Origin: Pyrocephalus nanus
Taxonomy: Eukaryota > Chordata > Aves > Passeriformes > Tyrannidae
Length of the DNA stretch: 64,000 nucleotides
Reading direction: 5' to 3'
NCBI GenBank assembly: GCA_038380795.1
Contig: CM076275.1
Coordinates: forward strand, 2,482,501-2,546,500
Positions 13,001-25,853 of this stretch are shown in pieces. The position numbers were made by a program, and so were the translations under genes. Under the pieces are notes generated by a model. It was not told the origin of the DNA. It was given only the letters and a program-made list of their open reading frames with translations, and did not search any database. The first letter of the stretch is position 1; every line of letters begins with the position of its first letter.

Positions 13001-13179
13001 CATCGTGGGTGCAGTAAATTGCAGAGACATCTAAATCAGCTTCACCTTCCTTTTGAATAGCTGAGGCTGTCAGGCTCTCATGGAGGATGTCCCAGGTTTG
13101 GAAGGCACTGTTCTCAAGTTCAACAGAGCCTCAGGCCAGGCTCTGCTTTGGAGGCTTAATTCCCTTTCCCACTAGACCA
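10081..13179. other. Gene-free stretch, nothing recognised
   Basis: No gene or repeat recognised. At 12421-12450 there is a C-rich run with a CCACCACCACCACCCCC core followed by TTGGGGG, which could fold as a small hairpin or an i-motif/G-quadruplex. The open frames (for example 11711-12178, 155 aa) lack domains. Confidence 0.5.
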
Positions 13180-13500
13180 TCTGATTACGAATAACCGTGA
13201 CTGAATGTTGTATGTCGAAATCCATAATCCCCTGCAAATTGTTTAAAGTCTTGTCCATTGAACTGCAGACCTTTATCAGACAACAATTTATGGGATTCCG
13301 TGTCTGGCAAATGCAAATATAATACGTGCTGTGACATGTTTTGGTGTCAGATTCTCTGTATTATTGGATAATATTATATAGTTCCAGGCTCACGTGAATA
13401 ATAACCCCAATTAAAACGTGATCTTTGCCAAAAAGTATAAATAAATCCGTTTTAGGCAGCTCGAGTATTTCCTTGTCAAGCTCTTCTATTTTTTAAGCCC
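13180..13500. other. Candidate conserved non-coding block with octamer site
   Basis: AT-rich, repeat-free block carrying a perfect POU octamer ATGCAAAT (13311-13318), a SOX-like AACAAT (13283-13288) and several TAAT cores (AATAATAACC, CCAATTAAAA). These combinations are common in developmental enhancers, but short motifs also arise by chance in AT-rich DNA. The boundaries are arbitrary. Confidence 0.25.
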
Positions 13501-13986
13501 CTGTTTTTATTTTACAAGTTGCTCTTCTCAGCATTAATCTGTGAGCATCCCAGGCTCTCCTTTCATTTTGCTCTGAGAGGCAAATGGGGAGTGGCACCTC
13601 CATGTCCAAAAAAACCTCCTGCTGGGTGACGGGAATCAAAGACTGTAAATTGCACCGCGCTGTGAAAGAGATTTTCTGACTTTTTTTTTTTGCTTTTTAC
13701 CGAGCTTAACTTTGCTGCACTGGGGGAGATGTCTGGTCTGGGAAAGACATCTGTGCAGAGGGCTGTGGTGCAGATACCCTCGAGCAAGTTTGACTTACAC
13801 AAGTCAAAGGCAGCGAAGATGGACGGGGTGTTGCTGCTCCAAAGGAGCTATCCCGGGCTCGGGGTTGCACTAACAGAGCCACAGAGCTTTTGGTACCCAA
13901 ACAAGGGGCTTTGGGCAGTGGGACATATTTTATAGAGGCACCAGCTTGCTCGGTGCAAACTCACACATCTCAAACAAAGTAGGTGA

Positions 13987-14003
13987 TTTTTTTTTTTTTT
14001 CAG
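13987..14003 (+). repeat. Poly-T tract ending in CAG
   Basis: Fourteen T followed directly by CAG, forming a 3' splice-acceptor look-alike on the plus strand. No coding exon follows. Confidence 0.9.
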
Positions 14004-16319
14004 TGGAGACGTGCTGAGATGTTTAAAATAATGTTTGCAGCCATTAGGCTGTACTCAAAAATGGTGCAAATCTGGGGGGTTTGCTTGGAATGGGATTGTG
14101 CTAAGTATAAGGATTTGCTGCTTTCTTCACAGTTGGATGCTATATTTTATTCTACCAGTAAATAATGAAGGCAGAAGAACTGCAATTTAAAATCTTAGGG
14201 AAATCTGTTTCTTAACCTCTTTTACTGAGGGGTTGGACTTGGAAAAAAACCCCAAACCTTATTCCCTGCTTAGGTAGCTAAAAGGTGTGTAATTAATGAA
14301 CATTTCTAGTAATTTCTGTTTGAAGAGGGGGTTCTCATAAGCATTTCCATGAACTTTATGCTCACCTGGAGAAAAACTCAACAACAAGGAGGTGAAAGCA
14401 AAAAAGAAAAACGGGGTCAATTGTGCTGCAAGTGTAAACCTGAATAATACTGACTGAGGGCAGCTCTAGTTCATCATGAGAGAAACTGGAGTTAAAATGT
14501 GTGGTGTGGTGGGGAGGTTGTGTCTGTGGGGAAGATGCAAAGTCCAGCAGGATTGTATCTCTGCAGGGAAATCCCACCACTGCAGACATGGCATCACTTT
14601 CCTCTCCTTGATCCCCAACCCCATTCTGATCCCTCAGGACCTGGCTGGGAATTTTTTTTTTTCCTTGCTGTGGACTCAAGTAATCCTTAGCTCTTCACTT
14701 GGGTTCCTGCAGGCTGGGGAGGGTATATTTTTAAATGGTGTAAGTGGAAATTTTGATTCAGGGCTTTCTGAGATCTCTGGAACTGAAGACCTGAAGTTCA
14801 GGCTGTTACACGGTTTCCCTGGACACGTCTTCTTTTTTTTTTTTCTGCCTGGAAATTTTATACCAGTGGAATTAGGGGATTTTACATATTTATCCAGGAT
14901 TTCCAGCATCTGGTGCGTGGCTGGAGCAGTAGCCCTGTCACTGCCATAGACCCCGTGTGCTCCCACATGGCTGTGCAGCCCTGGGGCATCCCGATCCCAT
15001 CCCTGGGTGGGCTGGGTGGGCCTGTCCACCACGGGAGCCACGTGGGTGACCCAAAGCTTGCCAGGAGCATGTGCTGCAAAGCACACAGCTCGCTTTGGGC
15101 AGCCCCACAGCGAGAAAACAAGTTGCTGTTGGATCAGAGCCTGAGCTCAGCTGTCCTGGTGGAAATCAGCAGGGATGCTGCTCTGAGGGATGGAGTTTCT
15201 CCACGAGACAGACAGACAAGCATCAGCTGTGGGAGTGTGTCGTGCAGCTGAGTGACTGAGAGCATTGCTGACATGGGAATGGCTGCTGCTTTTATTCTCT
15301 AACCCATCATTTGTTGTAACAGCCCTCGAAGTGCTTTACCCTCGGGTGAATTCTCCAAGAGGAATGGTTTCCCCTTTTGCCTCTGGACAGTAGCTGGGTC
15401 TGAGGCAGCTAAACCCAACCAAGCAACGAGGGATAAGAAGAAAACCATTTTTAAGAGAGCTGATGATAAATTTACACCGGACTTGGCAGAAGCCTGTGAT
15501 GTTGGATGGATCCAACCAAAAATTGGCTCCAGGGGTGCCGAGACACAGAGTTTCCTCAGCTCTTTGGCCCTGTCCTCATGAGCTGATTTCAGCTTCAGTC
15601 AGAGGAGGCAGAAGGATTTCCAGTACTTCCCTCAGCAATGCCCATCCCTTGGTCCTGGCATCTCATGGCATGTGATAGAGAAGGTGGTGTGAGCATTGGT
15701 GGGGTGGAAAACCCAATCCCTCTGTTTTGTTCATCAAAACTCCGTTTACTCTGTAAATTTGACAACCATTTCAATAAAATGTTTATAAAACTGGAATAGA
15801 GAAAAATGAAGCTTTTCATCCAATATGTCCAATACAATGAACAAATTGGAACAATTGAGTTTTACCCTTTCTTTTTCTCAAAGTGGTGTTGAAAACGTTT
15901 GGAAGGGACAGTGAAAAATTGTGGTTTAAGATTATTTATAACTGGGGCTAAGGAAAAGTAAGATGTGAGGTAGTTTTTATGCAATTTCAACTTCCAGGAG
16001 AACTTTCTGTACAAAAAAAAAATTATCCCACTCTCATGGCTCCATGGAGGGCCATTCATTAACCTTTTGGGGGACATGAACAAAATCCAGATAGCTTTGC
16101 TAAATATGGGAACTGACAACTAACACACTGTTTAGGAGAGACAATAGAAATCTTTTGGATGAGGTAAATCTGACCAGAGATCAACTTTGCTCAGGATATT
16201 TTCTAATAGGAAAGAAGCAGTGGGGTCATCCAGATCCCTTTGAAAATTTATTGCTGTGCTCAGGAATTCCTCGTGCATCCCAGGACTGGGAATCTGAGCA
16301 GCAGGCTGCTGTGGCAAGT
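14004..16319. other. Gene-free stretch, nothing recognised
   Basis: Contains short T runs (14652-14662 and 14833-14844) and no recognised gene, RNA or transposon. The open frame at 14476-14949 (157 aa) gets its phenylalanine runs from these T tracts and is spurious. Confidence 0.55.
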
Positions 16320-16332
16320 AAAAAAATAAATG

Positions 16333-16358
16333 GTGTTATCTTGATAGCCAGATAACAC
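16333..16358. promoter_or_regulatory. Inverted-repeat cluster of three GATA motifs
   Basis: A perfect 9-bp inverted repeat (GTGTTATCT at 16333-16341 and AGATAACAC at 16350-16358) is separated by 8 bp, TGATAGCC. Each arm holds a perfect WGATAR site (AGATAA, one per strand), and the spacer holds a third (TGATAG). Three consensus GATA-factor sites within 26 bp is a compact arrangement. The surrounding AT-rich block (about 16320-16660) is repeat-free. Occupancy by a GATA factor is inference. Confidence 0.35.
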
Positions 16359-17069
16359 AGGATCTGCTCACATAAAGTCATTTGGGGAATATTGTTTGTG
16401 AAAACCTCTTTGCTTTGGATCCATTCCTTCTCCTTTCCGTTTTCTGATAAAAAATCCTAAACACCCAGCAGTTAAAGGCTGCCATAAAACTGAGAAGAAA
16501 CACTGACACTGGTGCTTTATCATGCTCCATCTGGGAGGCGAGCCAGCTCTTCCTACTTCAAGTTTATTTCTCCTACTCTGCTTTACCTCAGATAATGTCT
16601 CATAAACAGTTAAGAGGGTCATTTGTAAATGTCTTGGAATGGTTATTGCTCTCATCATAGGCTTTGGATCTTCGTGCTTTCAGTTAGTGAACATCAAGGT
16701 AAAAATCAAAACAAATTCCCCAGCCCAGGGTAATGACTATTTGAGAATTCCTCCTGTTCCTAGCACAGAAAAGTTGCTATTTTTTCCCCACCTCGTTTTT
16801 AAATTGTAAAATTCATCTCTCAGATTAGGTGAGGCTTGCTTGCTTTCCAAGCTTGGTATATGACTGAACTTCTGCTAAACCAAGGACTAGAATACCTAAA
16901 CCAAGAGCTGAGCTGGAGCATTTTGACAGAATATGGTCCCAAAAAAGGGAGTTACTGAGCAGCAAAGTCTCTGGGGGTGGGCAAACTGCTTATTTCAACC
17001 AAGCCTGGATACATTCTACCCAACCCTTTGTCCTGGCTTTGTTAAATGACTTAAAACCCCTGGTAGCCA

Positions 17070-17071
<2 letters not shown>

Positions 17072-17101
<30 letters not shown>
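17072..17101 (+). repeat. (AGC)10 trinucleotide microsatellite
   Basis: Ten perfect AGC units (equivalently CAG/CTG). In the 60-aa open frame at 17039-17221 they read as ten serines, and an ATG follows three bases later (17105). The frame has no other recognisable feature, so I treat this as a non-coding microsatellite. CAG/CTG repeats are prone to length change. Confidence 0.95.
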
Positions 17102-17102
<1 letters not shown>

Positions 17103-17109
17103 CCATGAG

Positions 17110-18238
17110 TTGGGAGGGCACAGAGGGCTGCTCTCTCCTTCTCCTCATTTGTGCCTTGCTCTTTGGTGCTCCCTTTTTTTTGGGGGAAAAGAAAACCCAG
17201 CATCCCTGTGCCCTGCTTTGAGCAGAAGCAGCAATCAGGGCTCCATCCCCACGCTGCTCTGTGTGTGTGTCAGGCCATGCTGTGAAAAATGGGAGTTTGG
17301 CTAATTTCTCGTGGCTGTGTTGGAAGAGGCAGCTGTGTCAAAAGACATTTACAATAATCTTTCATGTTCTCCAAAGGGAAAGAATCCACCTGTGTAATCT
17401 TTTAAGTTAAGCTTCCCTCAGGTCTTGTTTAACATTATGAAAATGGCAGCTCATATAATTTTATTATCTGAGCTAAATATGATTCCTTCTCTGTCTTCCA
17501 GCTATTTCTCCTAATCCTTATCAATAAAACTACTAGGGTTTAATGATTTTATAGGCTGCTGCTTCTTCGTTTTCTTTCTTTTATTACTTCAAGTGTATTC
17601 TCTTCAAATAAACCAATTAATCTCACAATTAGAAACCCAAAGCAACATTATGCAACCCACACAGCTACATCAGTCAGGAATGCAGAAGCAGAGATGACCA
17701 GATACTTACTTGTGGTGTCCCAGTTCTCAAAGGATTCCTCGGGAAACAGCAAAGGGAAGAATGTGTTGAACTGGGAGAGGAAATGGGGTTTCCTTGTAAG
17801 TTTGATTTGGATTATTTAAGGATGGGCTGTTTGGAGAAGTTCTGCTCTGAGCATCTCTGTTTTTCTTTGGCTGTAAGACAATTCCCTGGATTTCTTGTGC
17901 ACCAGGAGGGTGGTGGGCTGATGGTCTGAAGCTTTGGAGGAGGCTGCGTCTGACCAGAGAAATCAAACTGCAGGAGGTGCAACAAATGAGAAATTATTAT
18001 TTACTGCCAGTCCCAAGGAACTCATAACTGCTTTGAATAACGAGATACAAGGCTGGGGCTTGCAGTCTCAAACCTCATCTCTTTGCCCTGAGCAAAATGG
18101 GTATCTTCTGTGCCTTGACCCTTCCATAAGACAGGAGTGATGAGAGATACCTACTTCAAGCAACATCAGAGATTCCAGCTGATGTTTTTAGTGCACCCTG
18201 CAGCAATCACTAAGTAATTATTATGCACTAATTTTTTA
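17110..18238. other. Gene-free stretch, nothing recognised
   Basis: AT-rich from about 17340 to 17660, with an AATAAA-like TCAATAAAAC at 17520-17529. No gene or repeat recognised. Confidence 0.5.
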
Positions 18239-18253
18239 TTTTTTTTTTTTCAG
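18239..18253 (+). repeat. Poly-T tract ending in CAG
   Basis: Twelve T followed by CAG. It resembles a plus-strand 3' splice site, but nothing coding follows. Confidence 0.9.
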
Positions 18254-21200
18254 CCCAAGCCTGTAGTTCCTGCTCACTCAGGGGTAATTTTAGACTGCTG
18301 CAGTCAGTGTGGTATCACGGCTGAAGTTGGGGTGAGTGGATGTATCGTGGTCTGAGCTTTAGGGAGGCAAAATCTCTTCTTGTGCAGTACAATATATGTC
18401 ATTGTAGGCTGGGTGTATTAGTTATCCTTTCATACTCGGAAAATAAATGACCGTAAAGCTCCCCAAGTCACACTGTCTGTATCAATTGTCTGTGTCTGCA
18501 GAGATTCCAATACTGGATGTCAGTGATTTAAAAACAAAATTAAATGCTCCAACTAATTATAGTTCTGTGCACTCGTAGTTACCTCTGAGTATTTGCAGCT
18601 GTCAGGTTCAAATATTTCTAATAACTGTGCCTGTGACATTTGTTCAACAGATGAGGTAAGAATAAAAGATAAAGGGGCAACAGGCTGGTTCGAGGAATGG
18701 AAAGGAGATCGGATGCAGAACTTGATGCCATGAGCTCTGTAACACAAGTTTGAAGGTGGACTTGAATGCCCAGATTTTGCAACTAAAATTACACAGCAGG
18801 TGGTAACACTGGAGAGCAACAGGGAGAAAACACGGTGTGGAGGAAATGTGGAGAAATATGTGTTACTCCAAGCCCAGAACTGAGGAGGCTGAATGTCAAG
18901 GTTTCTCTCAGGATGGATTTAAGGTCCTGGAGCAGCTCATGCCATTTCTATCCTGTTTTCCCATGGAAGGAGGGCAGCACTGGTTGCAGATGGTTGTCTT
19001 GCTCTAAAATGCAGAAGGACCAAATCCTCTGTGCAGAAGCCTTCACCTCTGGGCTTCCCTGCAGCACAGCCTGGTGCTTGTGTCCACTTCACCCTGCACC
19101 AGTCCTGCATTTCCCTCCCCTTTTCTGCACAGGTCTTCACACTTTCCAAGCTGCACTTGGAGGTTTTAGGCCTGGAACACCTTGCCTGTGTCTTGCATAG
19201 CTCACTTTTGTCTTTTTTTTCCCCTTCCAAATAATTTTTTACACATTTCTGTCCTCAACCCCTTCAACATGCTGTGTGTAAGACACGAGATAACGACAGC
19301 AATATAGTTTTTCAAAGACTTCCACTGAGAATTCCCATCATGACATTGCTGACAGAAGATACCTTAAAAAGAAAGCACCATAAAGAATAACACATGTTTG
19401 GGGGTTTGGTTTTTTTTTTTTTTTTGGTGGTGGGAGGAGTGGAGGGAGGAAAGATTAGCAGACTATTCTCAATGTGTACGTCTCAGATCTGTGATCTTTG
19501 CTGCAGAATCCAACTGTGCAGATCTATCAAGTTCAGCCATGCTGGGGTATGCCACACAGGTGGATGGTTTAATCTTGACAGTTCAGCTTCCAGCTGAAAG
19601 GAGATGGAAAAAAATGAGATGAAAAAAAAAAAACATGCTAAAACCTGTTCAGCTCCCAGCCAGGCTTCGGAGCTGTGCTGCTGGAGAACACTGCTGCTCG
19701 TGGAACATGGGTGGTTCTTTCAGTCCCTGGTACTACACTGGTTTTCCTAGAGCAATTGTAAAATAGCAAGTACCCTTCCCACCTCCCAAAATAAAGGAGA
19801 TGGGGTGCAGTGCTTTGATGATGAATATGTCCTTGCAGAACTTACACTGAAACACAGATCCCTGAGCTGAGTGTGCGTTTCCCAGGGGGAAATGATGATA
19901 CCCAAAATCTGTACATTTAAAACTTGAAAACTGCACATCCTGCATCCACAGGGCCCCCATTTCATTTAAACAGGAATAAACATCCAGTTCTCAGCAGGGA
20001 TATTTCAGAGCTGCCTTGCTCACCCACCAGCTTCATACCCGGAATGTGGGAGGTTTGGGTGCCTGTTGCATTTCTGCTGCAAACTTCCAGATGCATGGGC
20101 AGCATGCAGTTAGCATGGCTTGGGTTAACATTAAAAAAGGGAAATGTTAATGAAATGCTTAAGCACATACCTATGACACAATCTGAAACAGGTGGATGTG
20201 GAGCCATTGAGGGGCTCATGCTTCACTCAAACCAGATGTGAGACTCCTGTTGCCATCCTAAGAGCAATGATCAAGGGCAGGAGATGGCTGTTAGTGAGCA
20301 TGATTTAAAACTTACTTTAGAAAGAGTAATTTATGCTTTGGAGCCTCCTCAGATGTGTACCCAGTAGGAAATTCTGTAGCTACACCTGTTTACACATCTT
20401 TGGGCTCTCTGAGATGCTAATGAGAAACCCAGCCCTCACTGCACGGGGAGAGACTGTAACAATTACTGAGCTCCAGAAAGAAAACGGGTTCACTGACTGA
20501 TTTATCAGAAGGCTTTCCTGGAGGACAGATAATTCACGCCAGGAGTTTTGAGGGGCCACCAGGCTGCACTCAGATTTTGCTGGACAAGGCTGGAGGCTGC
20601 ATCCAGCAGCACTGGTAACACAGAGCTCTGGAGCCAAGGATGGTCCAGGACAAAGCTCCCTTCACCTCTCCTCCTTTTTGCTTGCAACTACATTTTTAGA
20701 TGCCCATCTGCCCTTCAGGTTTGTGAAGACTTTTAAACTCGCTGGGGTTTCAGATTGTGTCACTCCTGTTGGGAATCATTCTTCATTCTTGGCAACCCGT
20801 GCACTTGAGGGCCTCACATTGCATCAAGGCTTGCTGGGGGCTCAGCATCTGTTTAACAACCCCCTGCCCTGATCCCTGGCCATTAGTGCTGATTGTTAAT
20901 GCAAGGAGAGAGAAAACAGTGTCCCTGGACTGGGGATGCAGGCAAGAGTAAGAGACCAGCTCATCACACCCAGTCCCTGATGGTCCCCCTCCAGCTGCAG
21001 GAGAGGAGCATCCTGCAGGAGTGTGTTGGCTCTCTGGAGAGACCTTTCCTCACCAGATGTGGAGAGAGGGGCTTCCTTTGGCTCTCTAGGAAATGACAGA
21101 GCTGTGGCAACTACTCCACAGGACAGAAATAAGGCACAGAGTTAGACAACCTGTGTGTCCTCTTCCCAGGAATTTTCTGTTCCAAAACCTCACCACCTCC

Positions 21201-22029
21201 CCGACAAGCTTCCCCAGAAAGGCGAGGAACGGGGGAAAGGCAGAGGCACTCTTTGAAGAGCTGGTGAAAACCCACAGTTTTGCAGAGATCCTTCTGTGAG
21301 AGATGCCCAAATCTGGGGCTGGATCACGGGGTGGCACCAGCATTCCTCTGCACAGCCGTAGGTGTCTGCACCTCTTCACGCCTCGGGAGTTTGGGCTGGG
21401 AGTGGTGGGAGTGAGGAAAACGCTCGGGGAGCTTGCAGGATCAGATGGGTTGTTTAAGCACTAGCCATTATAATTTTGTTTGTGAAGCACTGCTTCACTT
21501 TGTTAAAGATTAATAAAACATGGTAAAAGATGAATAAGGCTCAGTGTAAATGGCCTTGCATGTTTAAGAAGCCGCTCTTGCAGATTTGGGATGTGATACC
21601 GTGGTGCGAGTGTGCTCCTATCAAAGCCACTTGGAGACTCCAACCCCAATCTCATCATTCCTCTTCCTAAAATCAAATTGCAAACCAGCAACAAGACTTC
21701 TGCTTAATTATAGCCCGAGGAGCGATGTTTGGGCTGTGAATCACATCAGATTTCACACTGATAGATGAGGAGTACATGTGCTGATACCATCTGCAGATGG
21801 GGCACAGCTCAGGGGTGCACACCGTGGTGAGGAGCCACCCTGCTCTGCTGTGTCCCTGGCAGGTCCCCTGGGCTCAGTGGGACCCACGCTGGGACCACTG
21901 AGCACATTTCTTTGCTGAGCCAAGTGCAGCTTTCCTGCCACGCAGCCTTTGTGCTCGCCCCTCCTCTCATCCCTGAAAGCCTTGGGAATTGGAAGACTCC
22001 TTTTTCTCTTTGCATAAGCAGGACATAAA
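18254..22029. other. Gene-free stretch, nothing recognised
   Basis: Holds a T16 run at 19410-19425 and an A12 run at 19622-19633. All open frames are short (123 aa or less), domain-free and overlapped on the opposite strand. The 18400-18560 segment is AT-rich and repeat-free. Confidence 0.5.
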
Positions 22030-22240
22030 TTCAAAGGGTTCTGCTGAATATTTGTTAAGATACATATTTATGTGCAAAACCCTCCCTACCCCTCAGAAAC
22101 CATTTAGTTAAAAGAGGATAAAGATGATTTACTTATGCCTTAGGGCTGTTGCTATTTAAACACTGTACATTTATGTCTATTTACTCTGGTATTTACTAAA
22201 AAAGCACAGTTAAATTAGCAGTGGCTGCCTCTCCTAAACC
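22030..22240. other. Candidate conserved non-coding block
   Basis: AT-rich, CpG-free, repeat-free segment with ATATTTGTTAAG, TTTAGTTAAAAG and GCACAGTTAAATTAGCAG-type homeodomain/forkhead-like sequence. It is reported only because it differs in composition from its flanks. Conservation is untested. Confidence 0.2.
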
Positions 22241-25200
22241 ATTTCTGAAGGCTCCTGCAGCACTTCTTTAAGAGAACAAACTCAGGTATGAACAAACCAC
22301 GTCATTCTGGCTGTAGGACAGTGAAAGCAAGCCCCCTTTTCCAGTGGCCACAGGGAAAGAAAACAATGTCTAAGGATTCCTCAGCGTGGCAAACTGCTTG
22401 TTTTGGTGAAAACCCCAGCTTTGCCAACTGTGTTGCCACCACACCCTCCATGCAGCATCCCTGGGATGTTTTGCTCTGTCACCCAGGTCCACACACAGCT
22501 TCCTGCCATCCCATGAGCTCCGTAAATGGTGCCTAAGGGGCAAAAATCCCCAGGATTGTCCCTTCTTTGAGCTTGCCAAGGTTCTTTTTTCCCGCTCAGG
22601 GGTATTAGCAGTAATGACACTGGTGCAGTCGATAACTGGCTGGCTGTGCTTAATGACCCGAGGCACGACAGCTCCTCTCAGCTGGCTCCCAATCCCCAGG
22701 AAATGCATCCCGGCCTGATTACTGTGGCCTAAAGAGTCACACATGTACCCCGGGAACCTTCTCTTCATTAACCTCACCTGAGCTCAGAGAGCTGCTGCAC
22801 AGGCATATTTTTTCAATCAGATAACGCATTTTCAGTTAAATGACTCGGTTTCTCCCCTTTTTTCTCTTCCTTTCCTGCTGTACAGGAGCTATCTGTGTTT
22901 CATGCTCTAATGGGACCTTGCCATAAAGTCGGCTGCGCCCTTCTGAAGTGACGGCCACGACAATTAAGACACGTTACAGTTTTCCACTGAGTCCATTTGT
23001 GCCACATGGACATGCAGCACGACTCGGAGCAGAGGCTGCTCCTGAAAATTCAGGACAAGGTGTGATGGATGAGAATTCCTGGTGAGGAGTCACTGAAGAA
23101 CCCTGGGCAAGCAGGAAGCTCCGTATTCCCGTACCTGCCTGCCCGGAGTTCCCCTGCAGATGGCTTTGGCAGCGGTCTCAGAAAGGAGCACGCACGTTTT
23201 TTTGTGAGCATAATGAGTGATGGATGGCAAATGTTTGCAGAGCAGCTGAGAAGAAAAGCTGCTGGGGCAGGGCTTTGGGTTTTCACACCGCAATAGTGAG
23301 CTAAGGAGGGGGACCTGGAGATAATGTGGCTTTGGGGGAGTGCCGGCAGGGTTGAATTAGGCATGAATCAGAAAACTCTTTTGAATAGTGAGGTGATAAA
23401 TAGGAAAGGGTTTCCACTCCAGAAACAACATTCTCCCTCTAAATGAATGTTTTCCACAGTTGTTGAACCATGGGTGTTCCATGTTTGAGGCTTGGCCTTT
23501 GGTGGCAGGTGGGAAATTGCATGTGCTCCTTGCTCCTGAATGAGGAACAAGAACAAGAACAAATCTGCTCTTTCCCAGACAGAAAGAAGCCAAGAGCACC
23601 CAAAACTAGACTAGGATGGCCCCAAGCACCAGGCTCCCTCCTGTGCAGCTCTGTTGGGAAGGGAGGGAGGGGGTTTCTGCTCTGGGTTTCATTTCCTGGG
23701 TTGCTGGGAAGCACAGGAATGGCATTTTGCAGGTGAGGCAACAATCCTGTGGCAAAAAAGTTATCCCTCAGTCTTGGTACCCAAATGGATTTGCTGAAAC
23801 TGCTGCTGGTTTTCATCTCTCCAAGCCCTGTCCCAAACTTTGCAGCTTGTCACACTTGGCACTGCAACGTGGGAATGACTCATGAAGACCAAAGACATCT
23901 GGAAATGACAGATTCAGGCTGTGCTTTGAAAAAAAAATCCCTTATTTATTAAGTTATTTATTTTTCTCCTGAGCAGGCACCAGCTCTCCGGGACTGCAGA
24001 GTGCTTTGGGTGGAAATTCTGGTTTTGTTTTGCTGTGGTTGAAGGGTAGAAAGGGGGCAAATAAGTGAGATGCTCTTCCAGCCCTCAGGCAGGGTGGGCT
24101 GGGGGCTCCCATACAACTTCTTTGCTCAGGAAAGAATATGGGTCAATGCATTCTGTTTTACTTTTAGTATCACATAAGAGCTGGAAAAGATGCCTTATTT
24201 TTAAAGTGGTTTTTCCTTTGCTAATGTGGCTTCAATAGTCTTCTGAAGAAAGTGGTACAAAAGAAACGACGTTGGGAGAAATTTCCCATGTATAAAATGT
24301 TAAATAGCTTTACAATGAAATATGAAGTAAATATCTTTGAAGCATACTTATTCCTTGTTCTTGGTGAATTCTTAGGGCTTGCATTGCATGGGGATCTTTT
24401 TTTCAGGAAAAAAAACCATAAAAAACCCAAACCCTTTGGCATGTTTAATGGAAATCAATCTGAACTGAAGTTTCAACCGTTAGTAAATCAATGCCATCCC
24501 CGTGCTCTCTGTGAATACTTCCCTGTTCCTTAAAAATCATGTTTGTATTTATTTAAAAAAAAAGGCTGCTCAGTGTTTGGCACACAGTGAACTAGACACT
24601 GATGGTGCCTTAAAGCAATCACAAAGGAGTGTGAGCTCCTGCAGCCCATCTCTGGAGGACACCCATTCTAGCCTGCTCATCACCTCCCTCCGACAAGGTC
24701 AGGCCGTGGGATGCACCCATTTCCCTGCTGATGGCTCCGGGCAGGGACACACGTGAAGCTCTGTTGGAATCTGCTGGAATCAGGCTGCCTGTGAGCGTTC
24801 CACACCGTGCAGTGTGGAACTTCCCAGTGGAGCTTGGCAAACTGGGCAGTTTGCCATCAGCTCTCTGTCCTGGGAGGTTGTCACTCATCCCTCGCAGCAG
24901 CCTCTGCCCGCAGCCATCCATCACCGTGTCAGCAGCAAGCCCTCGCTTGCTCCTCTCCACGGATCAGAGCCAAAAGAAAGAGACAGCCAGGGAAGGGAGG
25001 GACAGGTCTATGAGTCGTGGTGTCATGCCCTCAAAATGTGCTTTTCTGCAGGCAGTGAGCACCAGCCCCACCCACACGGTGTGGGGACAGGGGTGGCACA
25101 GCACCAACACACTGGGCACAGCGCACAGACAGGTCTCTCTCCAGCTGGTTGTACCTTCCCTGGTACCACTGGGTGCTACTGGCATGCCAAGGCCCTTGCC

Positions 25201-25853
25201 AGGTGGAGGAAAGGCCATGCAATAAATCTGCCATCTAAAAGTTACCTGCTGGTTTGCATGCTTAGGTTGGCCGCTTCATTTACTGCTTTTGTACTAATTC
25301 TCCACATCCCACAGTGTCACAGCTCTAGATGTGTGCAGGACAGATTTCCAGGCTCTATCAGGCAAGCACCAATCCTAGGAATTAGGAATCTGAGCGCCCT
25401 TGAAGATTCCCACAGTTTTGCCCAGTCCCACATAATTGGGAGGATTGGCCAGACACTTCTTAAAGGGAAGAGGAGTGCTGCGGGATCCAGTGCCAATGCC
25501 TTCCTTGCGGATTTCTCCTGCTGGAAACGTGCAAGGAAAGGACATTTTCAGACTGTTTGTGCAGATATTCACAGGTCCTGAGTGTGTAACGTGCATCCCT
25601 CCACGTTTGCACTGCAGGCCTTTACTTTGTTAATTGCCATGGGCATTTTTCCCCCTGTGGCACCTCCCTGTCCCTGCAGATGGCACCAACTGAGAAAGCT
25701 GCAGGAATAAAGGATTTTTCCCCCCTGTCTCTGCTGCTGCAGGAGCTGCACAAGGGCTGCCTGCACGGCGAGCTCTCACATTATCTGCCCCATATGCAAC
25801 CATCTGGTTCTGCTGAAGGTTTTGATCTCTCAGCCGGGTTTGATTTATGTGGC
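22241..25853. other. Gene-free stretch, nothing recognised
   Basis: No recognisable gene or transposon. The 255-aa frame at 24814-25581 is the second longest in the window, but it shows no domain and overlaps other plus frames (24731-25225) and minus frames. It looks spurious. Confidence 0.5.

Noticed and set aside
24814..25581. 255-aa plus-strand open frame
   Set aside because: No domain, an overlapping plus frame in another phase and open minus frames. It spans changes in base composition without codon-like structure.
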